A stretch of DNA of 14,024 nt from CAZPKH01 sp964407165 (GCA_964407165.1 CAYOUJ010000058.1:1-14024); one strand, 5' to 3'. Shown: positions 1-8,104, numbered from the stretch's first letter. Translations and numbers: made by a program. Notes: a model not told the origin generated them from the sequence alone.

Positions 1-745
1 CAATAGAATCCAAACTTTTAAGTGTGGAACTCCATTTGCTACCAACATTTACGCTATAGCTCTTAATGGTATTATCTCCAATCTGCACATCCCCCATTTT
101 CGTGAGTGTGAAGATAAAATAGGTATAACCTGTTGTTACTTCATAGTCAAAGAGACTTTTACAGGAAAGGAATACATTCTCGCCGAAAGAACAATCGCCT
201 TTCCCGATTTTGACTGATGATAATTTAGCGCAGCTATTAAAGGAGCCATCGCCGATAGAAGTTACATTCGGCAAATCGATTGTTGTTAATGCAGAGCAAG
301 CAAAAAATCCGTATGCAGAAATCGTCTTTAATGCCGGAGCTGAGATTGAGGTTAATTTTTTGCAATTGTTAAAGGCATTATCATATATGACAATTACTGA
401 GTCAAGATTTATCGAATTCAGAGAGGAAAAACGGAATGCTTCTGTGTCAATGTATTTTACAGTACCGGGCAGAACAACAGATTTCAGGCTTGTACATTGG
501 TAAAAGGCTTTTGACCCGATTCTTGTGACAGTATATGATTTCCCGGCATATTCAACTGACGAAGGGATAACTATGTCTCCGCTTACATAGTTATTGTTGC
601 CATTGTATTCCGAAGACAAGTAGGTTACGTATGCAACGTCACCATCCAAGTCGTAGTAGAGGTCGCCGATTTTGACGGCGGCGGCTGGGAGGGCGGAGGT
701 CAGGGCCGCGAGGAGGATGAGCAGCAGGAGTAGGAGCTTTCTCAT
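1..745 (-). CDS. BspA-like leucine-rich-repeat secreted protein, 5' part only
   Basis: The frame is open on the minus strand from an ATG at 743-745 to the window edge, giving about 248 residues; the 3' end lies outside. Residues 1-23 form a signal peptide (MRKLLLLLLILLAALTSALPAAA is basic, then leucine-rich, then AAA). After it comes a short beta-rich lead-in (KIGDLYYDL), then BspA/LRR_5-type repeats from about residue 70 to 195, with the pattern I-x-x-x-A-F-x-x-C-x-x-L-x-x-(V/I)-x-(L/I)-P (examples: GSKAFYQCTSLKSVVLP, GDGSFNSCAKLSSVKI). The last 45 visible residues no longer show the repeat pattern. BspA-like proteins are surface or secreted adhesins of Bacteroidetes and some mucosal eukaryotes; the role here is inferred. 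The first 35 codons are GC-rich like the neighbouring genes, while the repeat region is clearly AT-richer, suggesting a spliced-on or transferred repeat domain. The ATG is preceded by a structured leader and lacks a clear ribosome binding site. Confidence 0.88.
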   Translation of the reverse strand, partial: MRKLLLLLLILLAALTSALPAAAVKIGDLYYDLDGDVAYVTYLSSEYNGNNNYVSGDIVIPSSVEYAGKSYTVTRIGSKAFYQCTSLKSVVLPGTVKYIDTEAFRFSSLNSINLDSVIVIYDNAFNNCKKLTSISAPALKTISAYGFFACSALTTIDLPNVTSIGDGSFNSCAKLSSVKIGKGDCSFGENVFLSCKSLFDYEVTTGYTYFIFTLTKMGDVQIGDNTIKSYSVNVGSKWSSTLKSLDSI

Positions 746-1105
746 AATGTGTGTGGGGTGGGCTGCAGCTGCCCGAGGCAGCCCGTAAGGGGTTAAGACG
801 AAAGACGTGGGCAAGCTTGTTCCTGCTTATCCCACTCTTGAAGGCCCTGAGACTGCCCATAGCAACAGGATAAGCAGCGTCAGTCAGCCCACGTGTCTGA
901 TTATACTATGACCTGCCGACAGTCATCCGCATCACGGGGACGACCTGTGTCAAGGCCTATATAATCAACCCTGGACGTCTTCGCTGCACTATCTTCTATT
1001 GCTATCGGGAATTTCTCAGGTTCTCAAGAGTAGAAGACAGCGTTGGAGAACGCCTTTATTAACGATGTTACCCACCCGCCCGGTCAAGGCTGACCGACGT
1101 GTGGG
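746..1105 (-). ncRNA. Candidate structured RNA: long 5' leader or separate ncRNA
   Basis: This 360-base stretch holds no credible gene but has a chain of strong inverted repeats. In plus coordinates: CGGTCA 1081-1086 with TGACCG 1091-1096 (tetraloop); CGCTG 982-986 plus TCTTCTA 992-998 with TAGAAGA 1031-1037 plus CAGCG 1038-1042 (5-nt bulge); TGATTATA 898-905 with TATAATCA 960-967; ACGTGGGC 805-812 with GCCCACGT 887-894, enclosing CTGCTTATCC 823-832 with GGATAAGCAG 868-877; and GGGCTGC 760-766 with GCAGCCC 778-784 just before the BspA-like start codon. GCGTT 1040-1044 can instead pair with AACGC 1049-1053, so two folds compete. A Bacteroidetes-type promoter sits immediately upstream. I checked by eye for conserved motifs of tmRNA, RNase P RNA, SRP RNA and the cobalamin riboswitch and saw none. 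The class is unknown, and the minus strand is chosen from the promoter. Confidence 0.5.
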
Positions 1106-1111
1106 GCACCG

Positions 1112-1141
1112 CAAAGTTACAAATTTTATCTTATCCGCAAG
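1112..1141 (-). promoter_or_regulatory. Bacteroidetes-type promoter for the leader and BspA-like gene
   Basis: Read on the minus strand, TAACTTTG (1119-1112) fits the -7 consensus TAnnTTTG exactly. CTTG (1141-1138) lies 18 nt upstream as a near match to the -33 TTTG. Transcription would start near 1105, leaving about 360 nt before the BspA-like start codon. Confidence 0.6.
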
Positions 1142-1173
1142 CGATTTGCATAATATTTTCTAAAAATTGCTCC

Positions 1174-1202
1174 GGAGCGGGGCGGCGCCCCCGCGCCCCG
1201 CC
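1174..1202 (-). repeat. 29-bp GC-rich palindromic element, copy a
   Basis: One of four copies of the same 29-bp sequence in the window (others at 1645-1673, 1926-1954 and 7664-7692). Its core can form a hairpin with arms GCGGGGCG (1177-1184) and CGCCCCGC (1194-1201). It lies in a gene-free stretch just upstream of the BspA-like promoter. Copies a, c and d share one orientation; b is inverted. Confidence 0.8.
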
Positions 1203-1234
1203 TCCCCGCCTTGGCCGCAAGCTGTGTAGACGAA

Positions 1235-1288
1235 GGCGCGGAGCGCCGCGGCCATGAATAACCCCGCGCGACCGCAGGGAGCGCGGGG
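1235..1288 (+). repeat. 54-bp two-hairpin element, copy A (REP/BIME-like)
   Basis: Contains a small hairpin GGCGC-GGA-GCGCC (1235-1247), a spacer with CCATGAATAA, then a second hairpin with arms CCCCGCGC (1262-1269) and GCGCGGGG (1281-1288) around the 11-nt loop GACCGCAGGGA. An inverted copy of identical length is at 1382-1435. The loop is identical in both copies, while the stem differs by three compensatory pairs. It resembles bacterial REP/BIME palindromes; no REP-associated transposase is present in the window. Confidence 0.8.
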
Positions 1289-1381
1289 GTGCAGGAGCCG
1301 GTCGGGAGTGTGAGCTGCAACGCGGTGTGACTGAATTCAGTGTCGCCGCTCCGCGGCTAAATCGGTTGCCGCGGTGGCCTG

Positions 1382-1435
1382 CCCACGGCTCCCTGCGGTC
1401 GCCGTGGGTTATTCATGGTGACGGCGCTCCGCGCC
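1382..1435 (-). repeat. 54-bp two-hairpin element, copy B (inverted)
   Basis: This is the inverted partner of 1235-1288, 93 bp away. On the plus strand: arms CCCACGGC (1382-1389) and GCCGTGGG (1401-1408) around TCCCTGCGGTC, then TTATTCATGG, then GGCGC-TCC-GCGCC (1423-1435). Between the two copies there is a further small hairpin with a TCC loop, GCCGC-TCC-GCGGC, at about 1346-1358, and no credible gene. Confidence 0.8.
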
Positions 1436-1481
1436 TATTTACGCGAGGGTCGGGTAGACACCCCTTCTGGCGGCGCGACGC

Positions 1482-1645
1482 GAGGGCGCGTCGCTTCCAA
1501 AGTGGGTAGGCAGCTCTTGTGGCGTGCGGCCGGGACGGCCGCCCTCCGTACTTGAGGGCGCGTCGCTTCCAAAACGGGTAGGCAGCCCTTGTGGCGGGCG
1601 GCCGGGACGGCCGCCCGCCGTACTTGGGGGCGCGTCGCTTCCAAA
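1482..1645. repeat. 72-bp tandem repeat, about 2.3 units
   Basis: Units at 1482-1553 and 1554-1625 match at 67 of 72 positions; a third, truncated unit (1626-1645) runs into the 29-bp element at 1645. A degenerate partial unit may precede at about 1452-1480. Each full unit carries a perfect palindrome with a GGA loop: GCGGCCG (1526-1532) with CGGCCGC (1536-1542) in unit 1, extended to 12 bp in unit 2 (1593-1604 with 1608-1619). The period is a multiple of three, so repetitive reading frames appear, but nothing supports translation. Confidence 0.8.
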
Positions 1646-1673
1646 GCGGGGCGCGAGGGCGCCGCCCCGCTCC
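1645..1673 (+). repeat. 29-bp GC-rich palindromic element, copy b
   Basis: Perfect arms AGCGGGGCG (1645-1653) and CGCCCCGCT (1663-1671) around a 9-nt loop. It has the opposite orientation to copies a, c and d. It sits at the truncated end of the 72-bp tandem array, in the gene-free stretch between the GLUG gene and the BspA-like gene. Confidence 0.8.
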
Positions 1674-1684
1674 TATAATGCAGA

Positions 1685-1740
1685 GAGCCGCGCCCGGGGT
1701 GCGGGTGCGGCTCGTTATTGATGACAGCGATTAGCTAATC
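1685..1740 (-). terminator. Hairpin region after the GLUG gene, possible terminator
   Basis: Downstream of the GLUG stop codon lies a perfect 12-bp palindrome GATTAGCTAATC (1729-1740), followed by an 11-bp hairpin with arms GAGCCGCGCCC (1685-1695) and GGGTGCGGCTC (1703-1713). That hairpin has one G.U pair on the plus strand, which is a C-A mismatch on the minus strand. There is no clear U-tract, so a terminator role is only inferred. AATCACTAATC-type short repeats fill 1735-1757. Confidence 0.4.
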
Positions 1741-1752
1741 ACTAATCGTTAA

Positions 1753-4700
1753 TCACTTCACATAGACGGTGCGTGCGGAGGTGCCCCGGCGCATGATGTA
1801 GAAGCCGCGGGAGGGGTGGAGCACGCGGATGCCCTGGAGGTTGTAGTACTCCACGTCGGCGTTCATGTCGTATATGAGGGTGTCGATGCCGGTGAGGCAT
1901 GTGCCGGTGATCTCGTAGGTGCGCCGGAGCGGGGCCGCGCCCTCGCGCCCCGCCGTCTTGGTGAGGGTGGCTGTGGCCGTGGGCTGCTTCACGGGGAAGG
2001 AGACGGAGGAGCCGGTGATGGTCAGCGGCTCGGTACATGTCCACTCGACGCCGATGAGCAGGGGTATGGTCACGGGGTCTGTGATGAGCGACAGGGTGGT
2101 GTCGCTCTCGGCCAGGAGGACGGAGGCGGCGTAGAAGTTGGCAATGGTGTCAGCGGCGAAGGCGCGGAGTGTGGGGTATGCGCCGGGGGTGTTGTCCCAG
2201 GCTTCGCCAAGGTCGAGGGTGAGGTATTCTTGCCACTTCATGGGTGAGCCGACCACGGGGAGGTTGTTTGCCAGCGACGGGTTGGCGGTGACGTCGTAAC
2301 TGTTATCGGCGAAGACGCTCTGGGTGTCGGACGACTGTGAGTTCCAGGTGCCGAGCAGGGGATATGCCGTGGCATTGTCGTCGGAGGTGGAGGTGACGGT
2401 GCCGGCGTTGTAGCAGCGGGAGATCTCGAAGTTGGTGGTGAAATAACCGCCGAGGCCGCAGGCGTAGGTGGGAGCCGTGACGGCGCCCATGTTGTAGCAG
2501 TCGGTGAGGTAAGGACGGCCGAGGGCGCAGAGTCCTGCGGCGCCGACGGTGCTGTTCTTGCTGCTGACGGCGGTGGTGGAGACGTCGCCGATGTTGAAGC
2601 ACTCGGTGACCTCGCAGCCGTAGCCCGAGCCGATGAGACCGGAGACTTCCAGGGCCTCGGAGGTGACGCGGCCGGCGTTGAAGCAGCGGGTGAGGTCGGC
2701 GTAGCCGTAGCCGACCACTCCGGCGGTGAAGGTGGCCGTGGTGCCGGTGGTGGTGACGTCGCCGTAGTTGCCGCAGTCGACAAGGCGCGAGCCGGTGGGG
2801 GTGTATCCGGCTATGCCGGCCACGTATTGTCCGGCGCCGGTGACGTTGCCATGGTTATAGCATCGGGCCACGATGAAGGGGTCGGTGTCGGAGCCGCTGT
2901 AGAGGTATCCGACGATGCCGCCGACGTTTTTTCCGGCGGCGTTACAGGTGACGCTGCCGTAGTTTGTGCAGTCGGTGACCCGGGTGCCGGTCTTGGTTGC
3001 GTAGCCGAGGATGCCGCCGAGATATGCCGTCGAGGTGGCGGCGTTGCAAACGTCGGCGTGGTTAGTGCAAGAGTCGATGGCTGCCTTTCCGGAGATGTAT
3101 CCGACGATGCCGCCGACGTAATAGCCGGTGGTCATGGAGTTGACGGGGCCGAAGTTTTCGCAGGCGGCCACGCGCATGGAGTCGTAGCCGGCGGCGACGA
3201 TGCCACCCAGGTAGTGCTTGCCGGTTGAGGATATGGTGCCGTAGTTGGTGCAGCGGATGACGGAGCCGTACGAGCGGGCGGCGATGCCGGCGGCATAGTT
3301 TGCTGAGGCTTCGAAGTCGGCATAGTTTACGCAGTCGCTGACGGTGGAGCCGTCCTCCATGTAGCTGACGATGCCGGCCTCGTAGCCGGTGCGGGCCTTG
3401 ACGGTGGCGTAGTTGACACAACGGGCGATGCGGGCGCCGTTATAAGCGCGGTAGGCGAATGTTGCGCCGTAGTTGCCGACGGTGTTTTCCACGGCGTCGC
3501 GGTTTACGCAGTCGGTTACAGAGCCGTAGAGGTTGTAGACGAAGGCTGCCGCACCCTTTGATGTCGCTCCGGAGGCGGCGCCGCGCCATCCGCCGGTGAG
3601 GGTCAGGTGGTGTATGCAGCCACCCGGGCCAACGGCGCCGAAGAGTGCGCTCTCGCAGTCGCTGCGCTCGATGTGCAGGTTGGAGATGGTGTGTGAGGCG
3701 CCGTCGAAGTCGGCGTCGAAGGGGGCCTTGCTGTCGACCCTGGCCACGGGCACGTAGTCGGTGACGCCCTGATAGTCAAGGTCTGCCATCAGACGGAAGT
3801 ATTTGCCGGTGTAGACGGCGCCGAAGTCGTTGGTAAACTCCGAGAGCGTGGCCATGTCGGCTATCGTCCAAATTTCGTAGGGGCTTTCGGCGGTGCCGTC
3901 GCCCTTGTAGGGCACGGGGATTGACTGTATCGGGTAGCTCACGGAGTAGCCGAGATAAGAGCCGGTCAGCACGTTCTGCGCGGGCACGGAGCCGCTGACG
4001 CGGCCGACGGTGAGGGTTGCGCCGTCGATGGCGTATACGGTGTCGGCCTGGGCGAGAGTCCAGGTCATCCCCTCGGCCTGTGACAGTGTGGCGTCGGCGC
4101 TAAGGTCGAGGCGCGTCTGCTGCCCGGCGGGGGCGAAAGCGATGGCGCGCATGGCGCGGCAGGGGGTGCGGTCGGCGAACTGTGCCAATACGGGATAGAG
4201 GCCTGCCTGATAGTTCATTATTGAGTCGGGGATGCCTGCGAGGGAGGCTCCGGAGGTGAGGGCTGCTGTGCCTAAGGGGTTGATGCCGGTCATCGACTGG
4301 CGACTCAGACCTCCGTAGGGGTTGGTCTGGCAGTTATAGTAGCAGCAGGCGGGGCTGAACGAGGTGGTCGACGACATGTAGCCCACTACGCCGCCGGTGG
4401 TGGCGGTGCTGCTCTTGGGGATTGCGAGGCCGTTGTTGATGCACCCCTCGAAGGTGATGTATTGCGAGTTCGACTGGCCGGTGATGCCGCCGGTGTAGTC
4501 GAGGGACGTTATGGTGCCGTTGTTGACGCAGTGGCGGATGACGGAGGCGTAGGTGGAGTTGGTGGTGAGATAGCCCACGATGCCGCCTGCATACTTGCCC
4601 GTCTTGGCGGTGTTGTAGGGTGTTATGGAGTCGCAGGTGACGGTGCCGTCGTTCTGGCAGCGTTCGATGGTGGCGCCGTAGGCATATCCGGCGATGCCGC

Positions 4701-7700
4701 CGGCGTAGTTGTTGCCTAAAGTGACGGCGCCGCCGTGGTAGCAGTCGGTTATGACGGCGCCGCGCTTGGTGGTGGTGTCGTAGAAAGAGTAGCCGACGAT
4801 GCCGCCGCCATAGTTCTGGTGGACGGTGAGGGTGGCGTAAGACGAGCACCCCTCGACGGTGCCGTAGCACTTGCCGACGATGGCGCCGAGGTATGAGAAG
4901 GCGGTCATCTCGCAGCCGGAGCCGATGGTGAGGTTCTTGACAGAGCCGTGGGTGCCGAGGATGCCGATGAAGCCGGAGCCCTGCACGTTGGAGTTGCCGC
5001 TCTGCGCGGCGCCGGTGTTGAGGTTGTAATAGGTATTGTCGAAGACTATGTTGTCGATGGTGTGCCCGTCGCCGTCGATCGAGCCTTGGAAGGTGTGCGA
5101 GGAGTTGCCGTCGGCGGCGATGCCCTTGAAGTCGGGGTCGGCCTTGCAGTCGATGTCATTGGCGACGCGGAAGTAAACGCCCTGATAGTTTGTGGCCTGC
5201 GTGGTGGTGCCGTCGGCGAGGTTCTTCAGGTCGTCGACAGTCTTGAGCAGGTAGGGGTTCTCCTCGGTGCCTCGGCCCTCCCAGATGGATGAGGGCACGG
5301 TATTGATCATGTACTCCTTGAGGAAAGGCTGGTCGGCGCGGTAGGCGAGCATGTAGTCGGTGGCGTATTCGCCCTTGAGCGTCACTTTTGAGCCGTCGAT
5401 GGTCAGGCCGCTGCCCTCGGTGCCGAGGCCGGAGGAGAGCATGACGCCCCAGCAGACGGAGAGGTCGGTGGAGACGGTGAAGTCGCTCTTGGTCATGCGC
5501 GTGGTCTCGCCGTCGGGCAGGAGCATGGCGGCGGTGGAGATGGCGGCGGCGGGGAGGTCTTTGAGAGCCGTCAGGCGCGGGTAGATGCCGGCGGTGAAGG
5601 TCCAGACGTCGCTGTCGAAGCCGCTCAGGCCCGCGGCCGCGGTCATCTCCTTGGTGGTCAGCGCGCCCGCATAGTCGTTGGCGTCGTAGGTAAGGCCCAT
5701 GATCTGGCGGTCATAGTAGACGTTGGTGAACTTGGCCAGGCGCGCGGCGGTGAGGTTGGGGCACACGCACCACTCGACGGGCGGGTTCTCCGTGCCCGAG
5801 GAGTAGATCTGTGCGGCGGAGTATACACAGTCGATCTTGTTTTTGTCGGCGTCCATGTAGTATGCGATGACGCCGGAGGCATACGTCGGGGCCAGGGGCG
5901 CGAGCACGAGTCCGGCGGCGTAGCAGTTTGTGATCTGGCCGCCGTAGACGGTGCCGGCGAGGGCGCCGACGCGTCCGGAGGAGCCGGAGCTGCTGTCGGC
6001 GGCGCGGCTGGAGATGGTGGCCATGCTGAAGCACTGGTCGACGCGGGCGGCGTCATACGCGGTGCCGGAGATGACGGAGCCGGCGATGCCGCCCGTCTCG
6101 GCGGCGTTGGAGCTGGTGGACATGATGGCGGCGGTGTAGCTTTTCTCGAGCAGAGCCGGGTGGCCGCTGACGCACCATGAGCCGTTGATGGAGCCCACCA
6201 GACCGCCGTGCTCGGCGTAGAGGCTGTTGGAGACGGTGTAGAATGTCTGCGAGCCGTAGGCCATGCAACCGGTGATGGTGCCGGTGGAGCCGCCGGCGAT
6301 GCCGCCCATGTTGCCGTAGCCCACGAGGGTGTTGTATGCCGAGCAACCGCTGATAGTGCCGCGGTTGCATCCGGCGATGCCGCCGAGCAGGTATTGCCCG
6401 CAGGCAGCCTGGCAGTTGGTTGAGCTGACGTCGGTGATATATCCGTAGTTGAGGGCCACCACGGGCGACACTCCCATGGCGTCGCTGACGATGTATGCGC
6501 CGCTGACGGTCAGGTTTTTGACCGTGCCGGCGCTGCCGAGCCAGGCCACCAGGCCGGTGTAGGAGTCGTAGCCGGTGACGAGGCGGTAGTTTTTTATGGC
6601 ATGGCCGTCGCCGTCGAGGGTGCCGTTGAAGGGCGCGCCCGAGGGGGCGGCGTTGGTGGCGAAGTATTGCGTGTAGCCGTCGACGCGGCCGATGGGGGTG
6701 AAATACCAGTCGGAGCCGGTGCAGTCGATGTCGGCGCCGAGGCGGTAGTGTACACCCGTCTGGTCGGCGCCGCTATTGACGATGTATGCCAGGGCCTGTA
6801 GCTGGTCGTAGGTGCTGATTATGAAGGGGTCACCCTCGGTGCCGGAGCCGCTGAAGGAGGCTGCGGGAGCCGTCGGGTAGGTGACGGCGGTGTCGAGGGT
6901 GAGCACGGAGGAGGCGAAGCGGCGCAGGTATTTCGTCGGAGAGGACAGGGCGAAGACGCCCCAGGCGGGGAAGGTGACGCTGCGGCCGTCGGAGGCGCCG
7001 GTGGCCGTGAGCAGTGTCTGCATGTCGCCGCCGCCGGAGGTGGTCATGGCCATGAGGTCAAGCTCGCCGTAGGTGCTGTTGTAGCCCACGTACTGCGGGT
7101 CAAGTTCGAGGCGCCCGTCCGGGGTGAGGTTGGCGTACATCGGCTGGCCCTGGTCGACGAGGTTCTCGAAGCTCAGCCGGTTGCGGTAGTCCTGCGTGAC
7201 GATGACGCCGTAGGAGGCCGTGGCGCCGCCGTCGTAGGCCGTGGTGGTCATCACGGCGTTGCAGGGGCGGAAGGTGGTGCCGTAGAAGTATGCCACGGCA
7301 GATATGCTGTTGGCCTCGGTGTCAACGACGAAGAATCCCCACGATGGCATTGTGACGGAGCCGTCGGCGTTGATGGTGGCGGTGACGGGGTTGGAGAGGT
7401 TTATCTGCATGGTCGTCAGGTTGATGCCGCAGAACCATGCCATCGCGGTGTCTCCCGAGGAGTTTGTGACCTCGAGCACCTGCTTGGGGGCTATGGAGAG
7501 CGTCGCGCCGTCGACGGTGCCGGTCAGGCCGCTGAGGCTCTGGCCGTAGAGCTGTGTGATGTCGACGGTGGAGCCGCTGACGTTCCATAGGGAGGAGCGT
7601 GATGAGTAGCTGCCGGAGGTGGTGGTGTCGCTCTCGAGGAAGTAGCCGGAGGAGAGGGTGGCGGGAGCGGGGCGGAGCCCTCGCGCCCCGCTNNNNNNNN

Positions 7701-7922
7701 NNNNNNNNNNNNNNNNNNNNNNNNNNNNNNNNNNNNNNNNNNNNNNNNNNNNNNNNNNNNNNNNNNNNNNNNNNNNNNNNNNNNNNNNNNNNGGCGGACG
7801 TCGCGGCCGGGGATGTCGCGTGAGAGGCCTTGGGTGGCCATGTCGGCGCCCGAGGGTACGGCGCCCGAGACGCCTGCCGACAGCGTGAGCAGCGCTGCGG
7901 CGAGGATGTGGTGAAGTTTCAT
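1753..7922 (-). CDS. Giant GLUG-repeat surface protein with T9SS-like C-terminal tail (interrupted by assembly gap)
   Basis: I join two pieces across the gap. The 5' piece (7793-7922) starts at an ATG at 7922 and encodes a signal peptide (MKLHHILAAALLTLSAGVSG) plus about 23 residues. The 3' piece is open from the gap edge (7692) to the TGA at 1753-1755, 1979 residues. The two are out of frame at the nominal 100 N, but gap lengths are usually arbitrary; a real gap of 3n+2 bases would restore the frame. After a beta-rich N-terminal domain come three super-modules, starting near 6850, 5281 and 3908. Each opens with G-x-G-T-(E/A)-x-x-P-(F/Y), then Y-F/Y-R-L-x-x-D-(I/L)-D and D-G-x-x-H-x-I, continues with many GLUG repeats (GGI(V/A)GY...C.N.G.V), and ends in 'YP.L' plus an Ig-like segment. 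The tail VEYYNLQGIRVLHPSRGFYI resembles a type A T9SS sorting domain. GLUG repeats occur in large surface proteins and IgA peptidases; no protease motif was seen, so an adhesin-like role is inferred. Two 29-bp palindromes lie in frame (1926-1954 and 7664-7692). Confidence 0.85.
1926..1954 (-). repeat. 29-bp GC-rich palindromic element, copy c, inside the GLUG gene
   Basis: This copy lies within the coding sequence and is read as AGREGAAPLR between TATLTKT and RTYEITG, in the last Ig-like segment. The corresponding parts of the other two Ig-like segments lack such a stretch. The element contains no stop codon in any of the six frames, so it can be tolerated in coding sequence. Confidence 0.8.
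7664..7692 (-). repeat. 29-bp GC-rich palindromic element, copy d, at the gap edge
   Basis: The fourth copy, in the N-terminal part of the GLUG protein. It is read as SGARGLRPAP, a different frame from copy c. Its last base is the last base before the N run, so the contig ends exactly at the repeat boundary, suggesting that the repeat broke the assembly. Confidence 0.8.
7693..7792. other. Assembly gap of 100 N
   Basis: Exactly 100 N, a typical scaffold placeholder rather than a measured length. It lies inside the GLUG gene between the signal peptide and the beta-rich N-terminal domain. Confidence 0.97.
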
Positions 7923-7954
7923 AAGGCAGATTGGTTAGTTTAGTATTGAGACCG

Positions 7955-7962
7955 CAAATATA
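7955..7962 (-). promoter_or_regulatory. -7 promoter element of the GLUG gene
   Basis: TATATTTG on the minus strand, an exact match to TAnnTTTG, 33 bases before the GLUG start codon. The position of the matching -33 element, about 20 bases further upstream, falls on or inside the outer left end of the insertion sequence (7982-8005). No TTTG is seen there. Confidence 0.6.
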
Positions 7963-7981
7963 GCAAAAATTTTGGCTTAAT

Positions 7982-8005
7982 TAATAGTCATTTTGCAGGC
8001 TGAAA
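7982..8005 (+). repeat. IS left end, outer copy
   Basis: 24-bp end sequence identical to 8023-8046 and to the inverse of 9394-9417. Confidence 0.9.
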
Positions 8006-8022
8006 AGCGAGAAGTTTTGCCC

Positions 8023-8046
8023 TAATAGTCATTTTGCAGGCTGAAA
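8023..8046 (+). repeat. IS left end, inner copy
   Basis: Second direct copy of the 24-bp end, 41 bp after the first and 26 bp before the transposase promoter-like site. Confidence 0.9.
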
Positions 8047-8071
8047 CCGCCGCAAACACGCTGAATTTCAC

Positions 8072-8079
8072 TATCTTTG
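8072..8079 (+). promoter_or_regulatory. Likely transposase promoter (-7 element)
   Basis: TATCTTTG matches TAnnTTTG. It is 25 bp upstream of the transposase frame; no convincing -33 TTTG is seen at the usual distance. Confidence 0.5.
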
Positions 8080-8104
8080 CGGCATTTAAAACAAAGACTG
8101 CAAT

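Noticed and set aside
210..503. A 97-codon plus-strand frame opposite the BspA-like gene.
   Set aside because: The minus strand encodes a clear signal peptide and leucine-rich repeats through the same bases.
639..860. A 73-codon minus-strand frame overlapping the leader of the BspA-like gene.
   Set aside because: It runs through the perfect hairpins, is Arg/Pro-rich, and overlaps the signal peptide of the BspA-like gene in another frame.
1235..1435. The two repeat blocks considered as a CRISPR array.
   Set aside because: There are only two copies, in inverted orientation, with no regular spacers and no cas genes.
1126..1721. Several short frames on both strands in the repeat island, including one with a 24-residue repeated Arg/Ala/Pro-rich peptide.
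   Set aside because: They follow the GC-rich palindromes and the 72-bp tandem repeat (a multiple of three). They lack start signals, domains or a consistent coding pattern.
7524..7922. A continuous 132-codon frame across the N gap on the minus strand.
   Set aside because: It exists only because the gap is exactly 100 N. After the gap it becomes Pro/Ser/Ala-rich shadow sequence, while the frame giving a plausible beta-rich protein joins the long GLUG frame.
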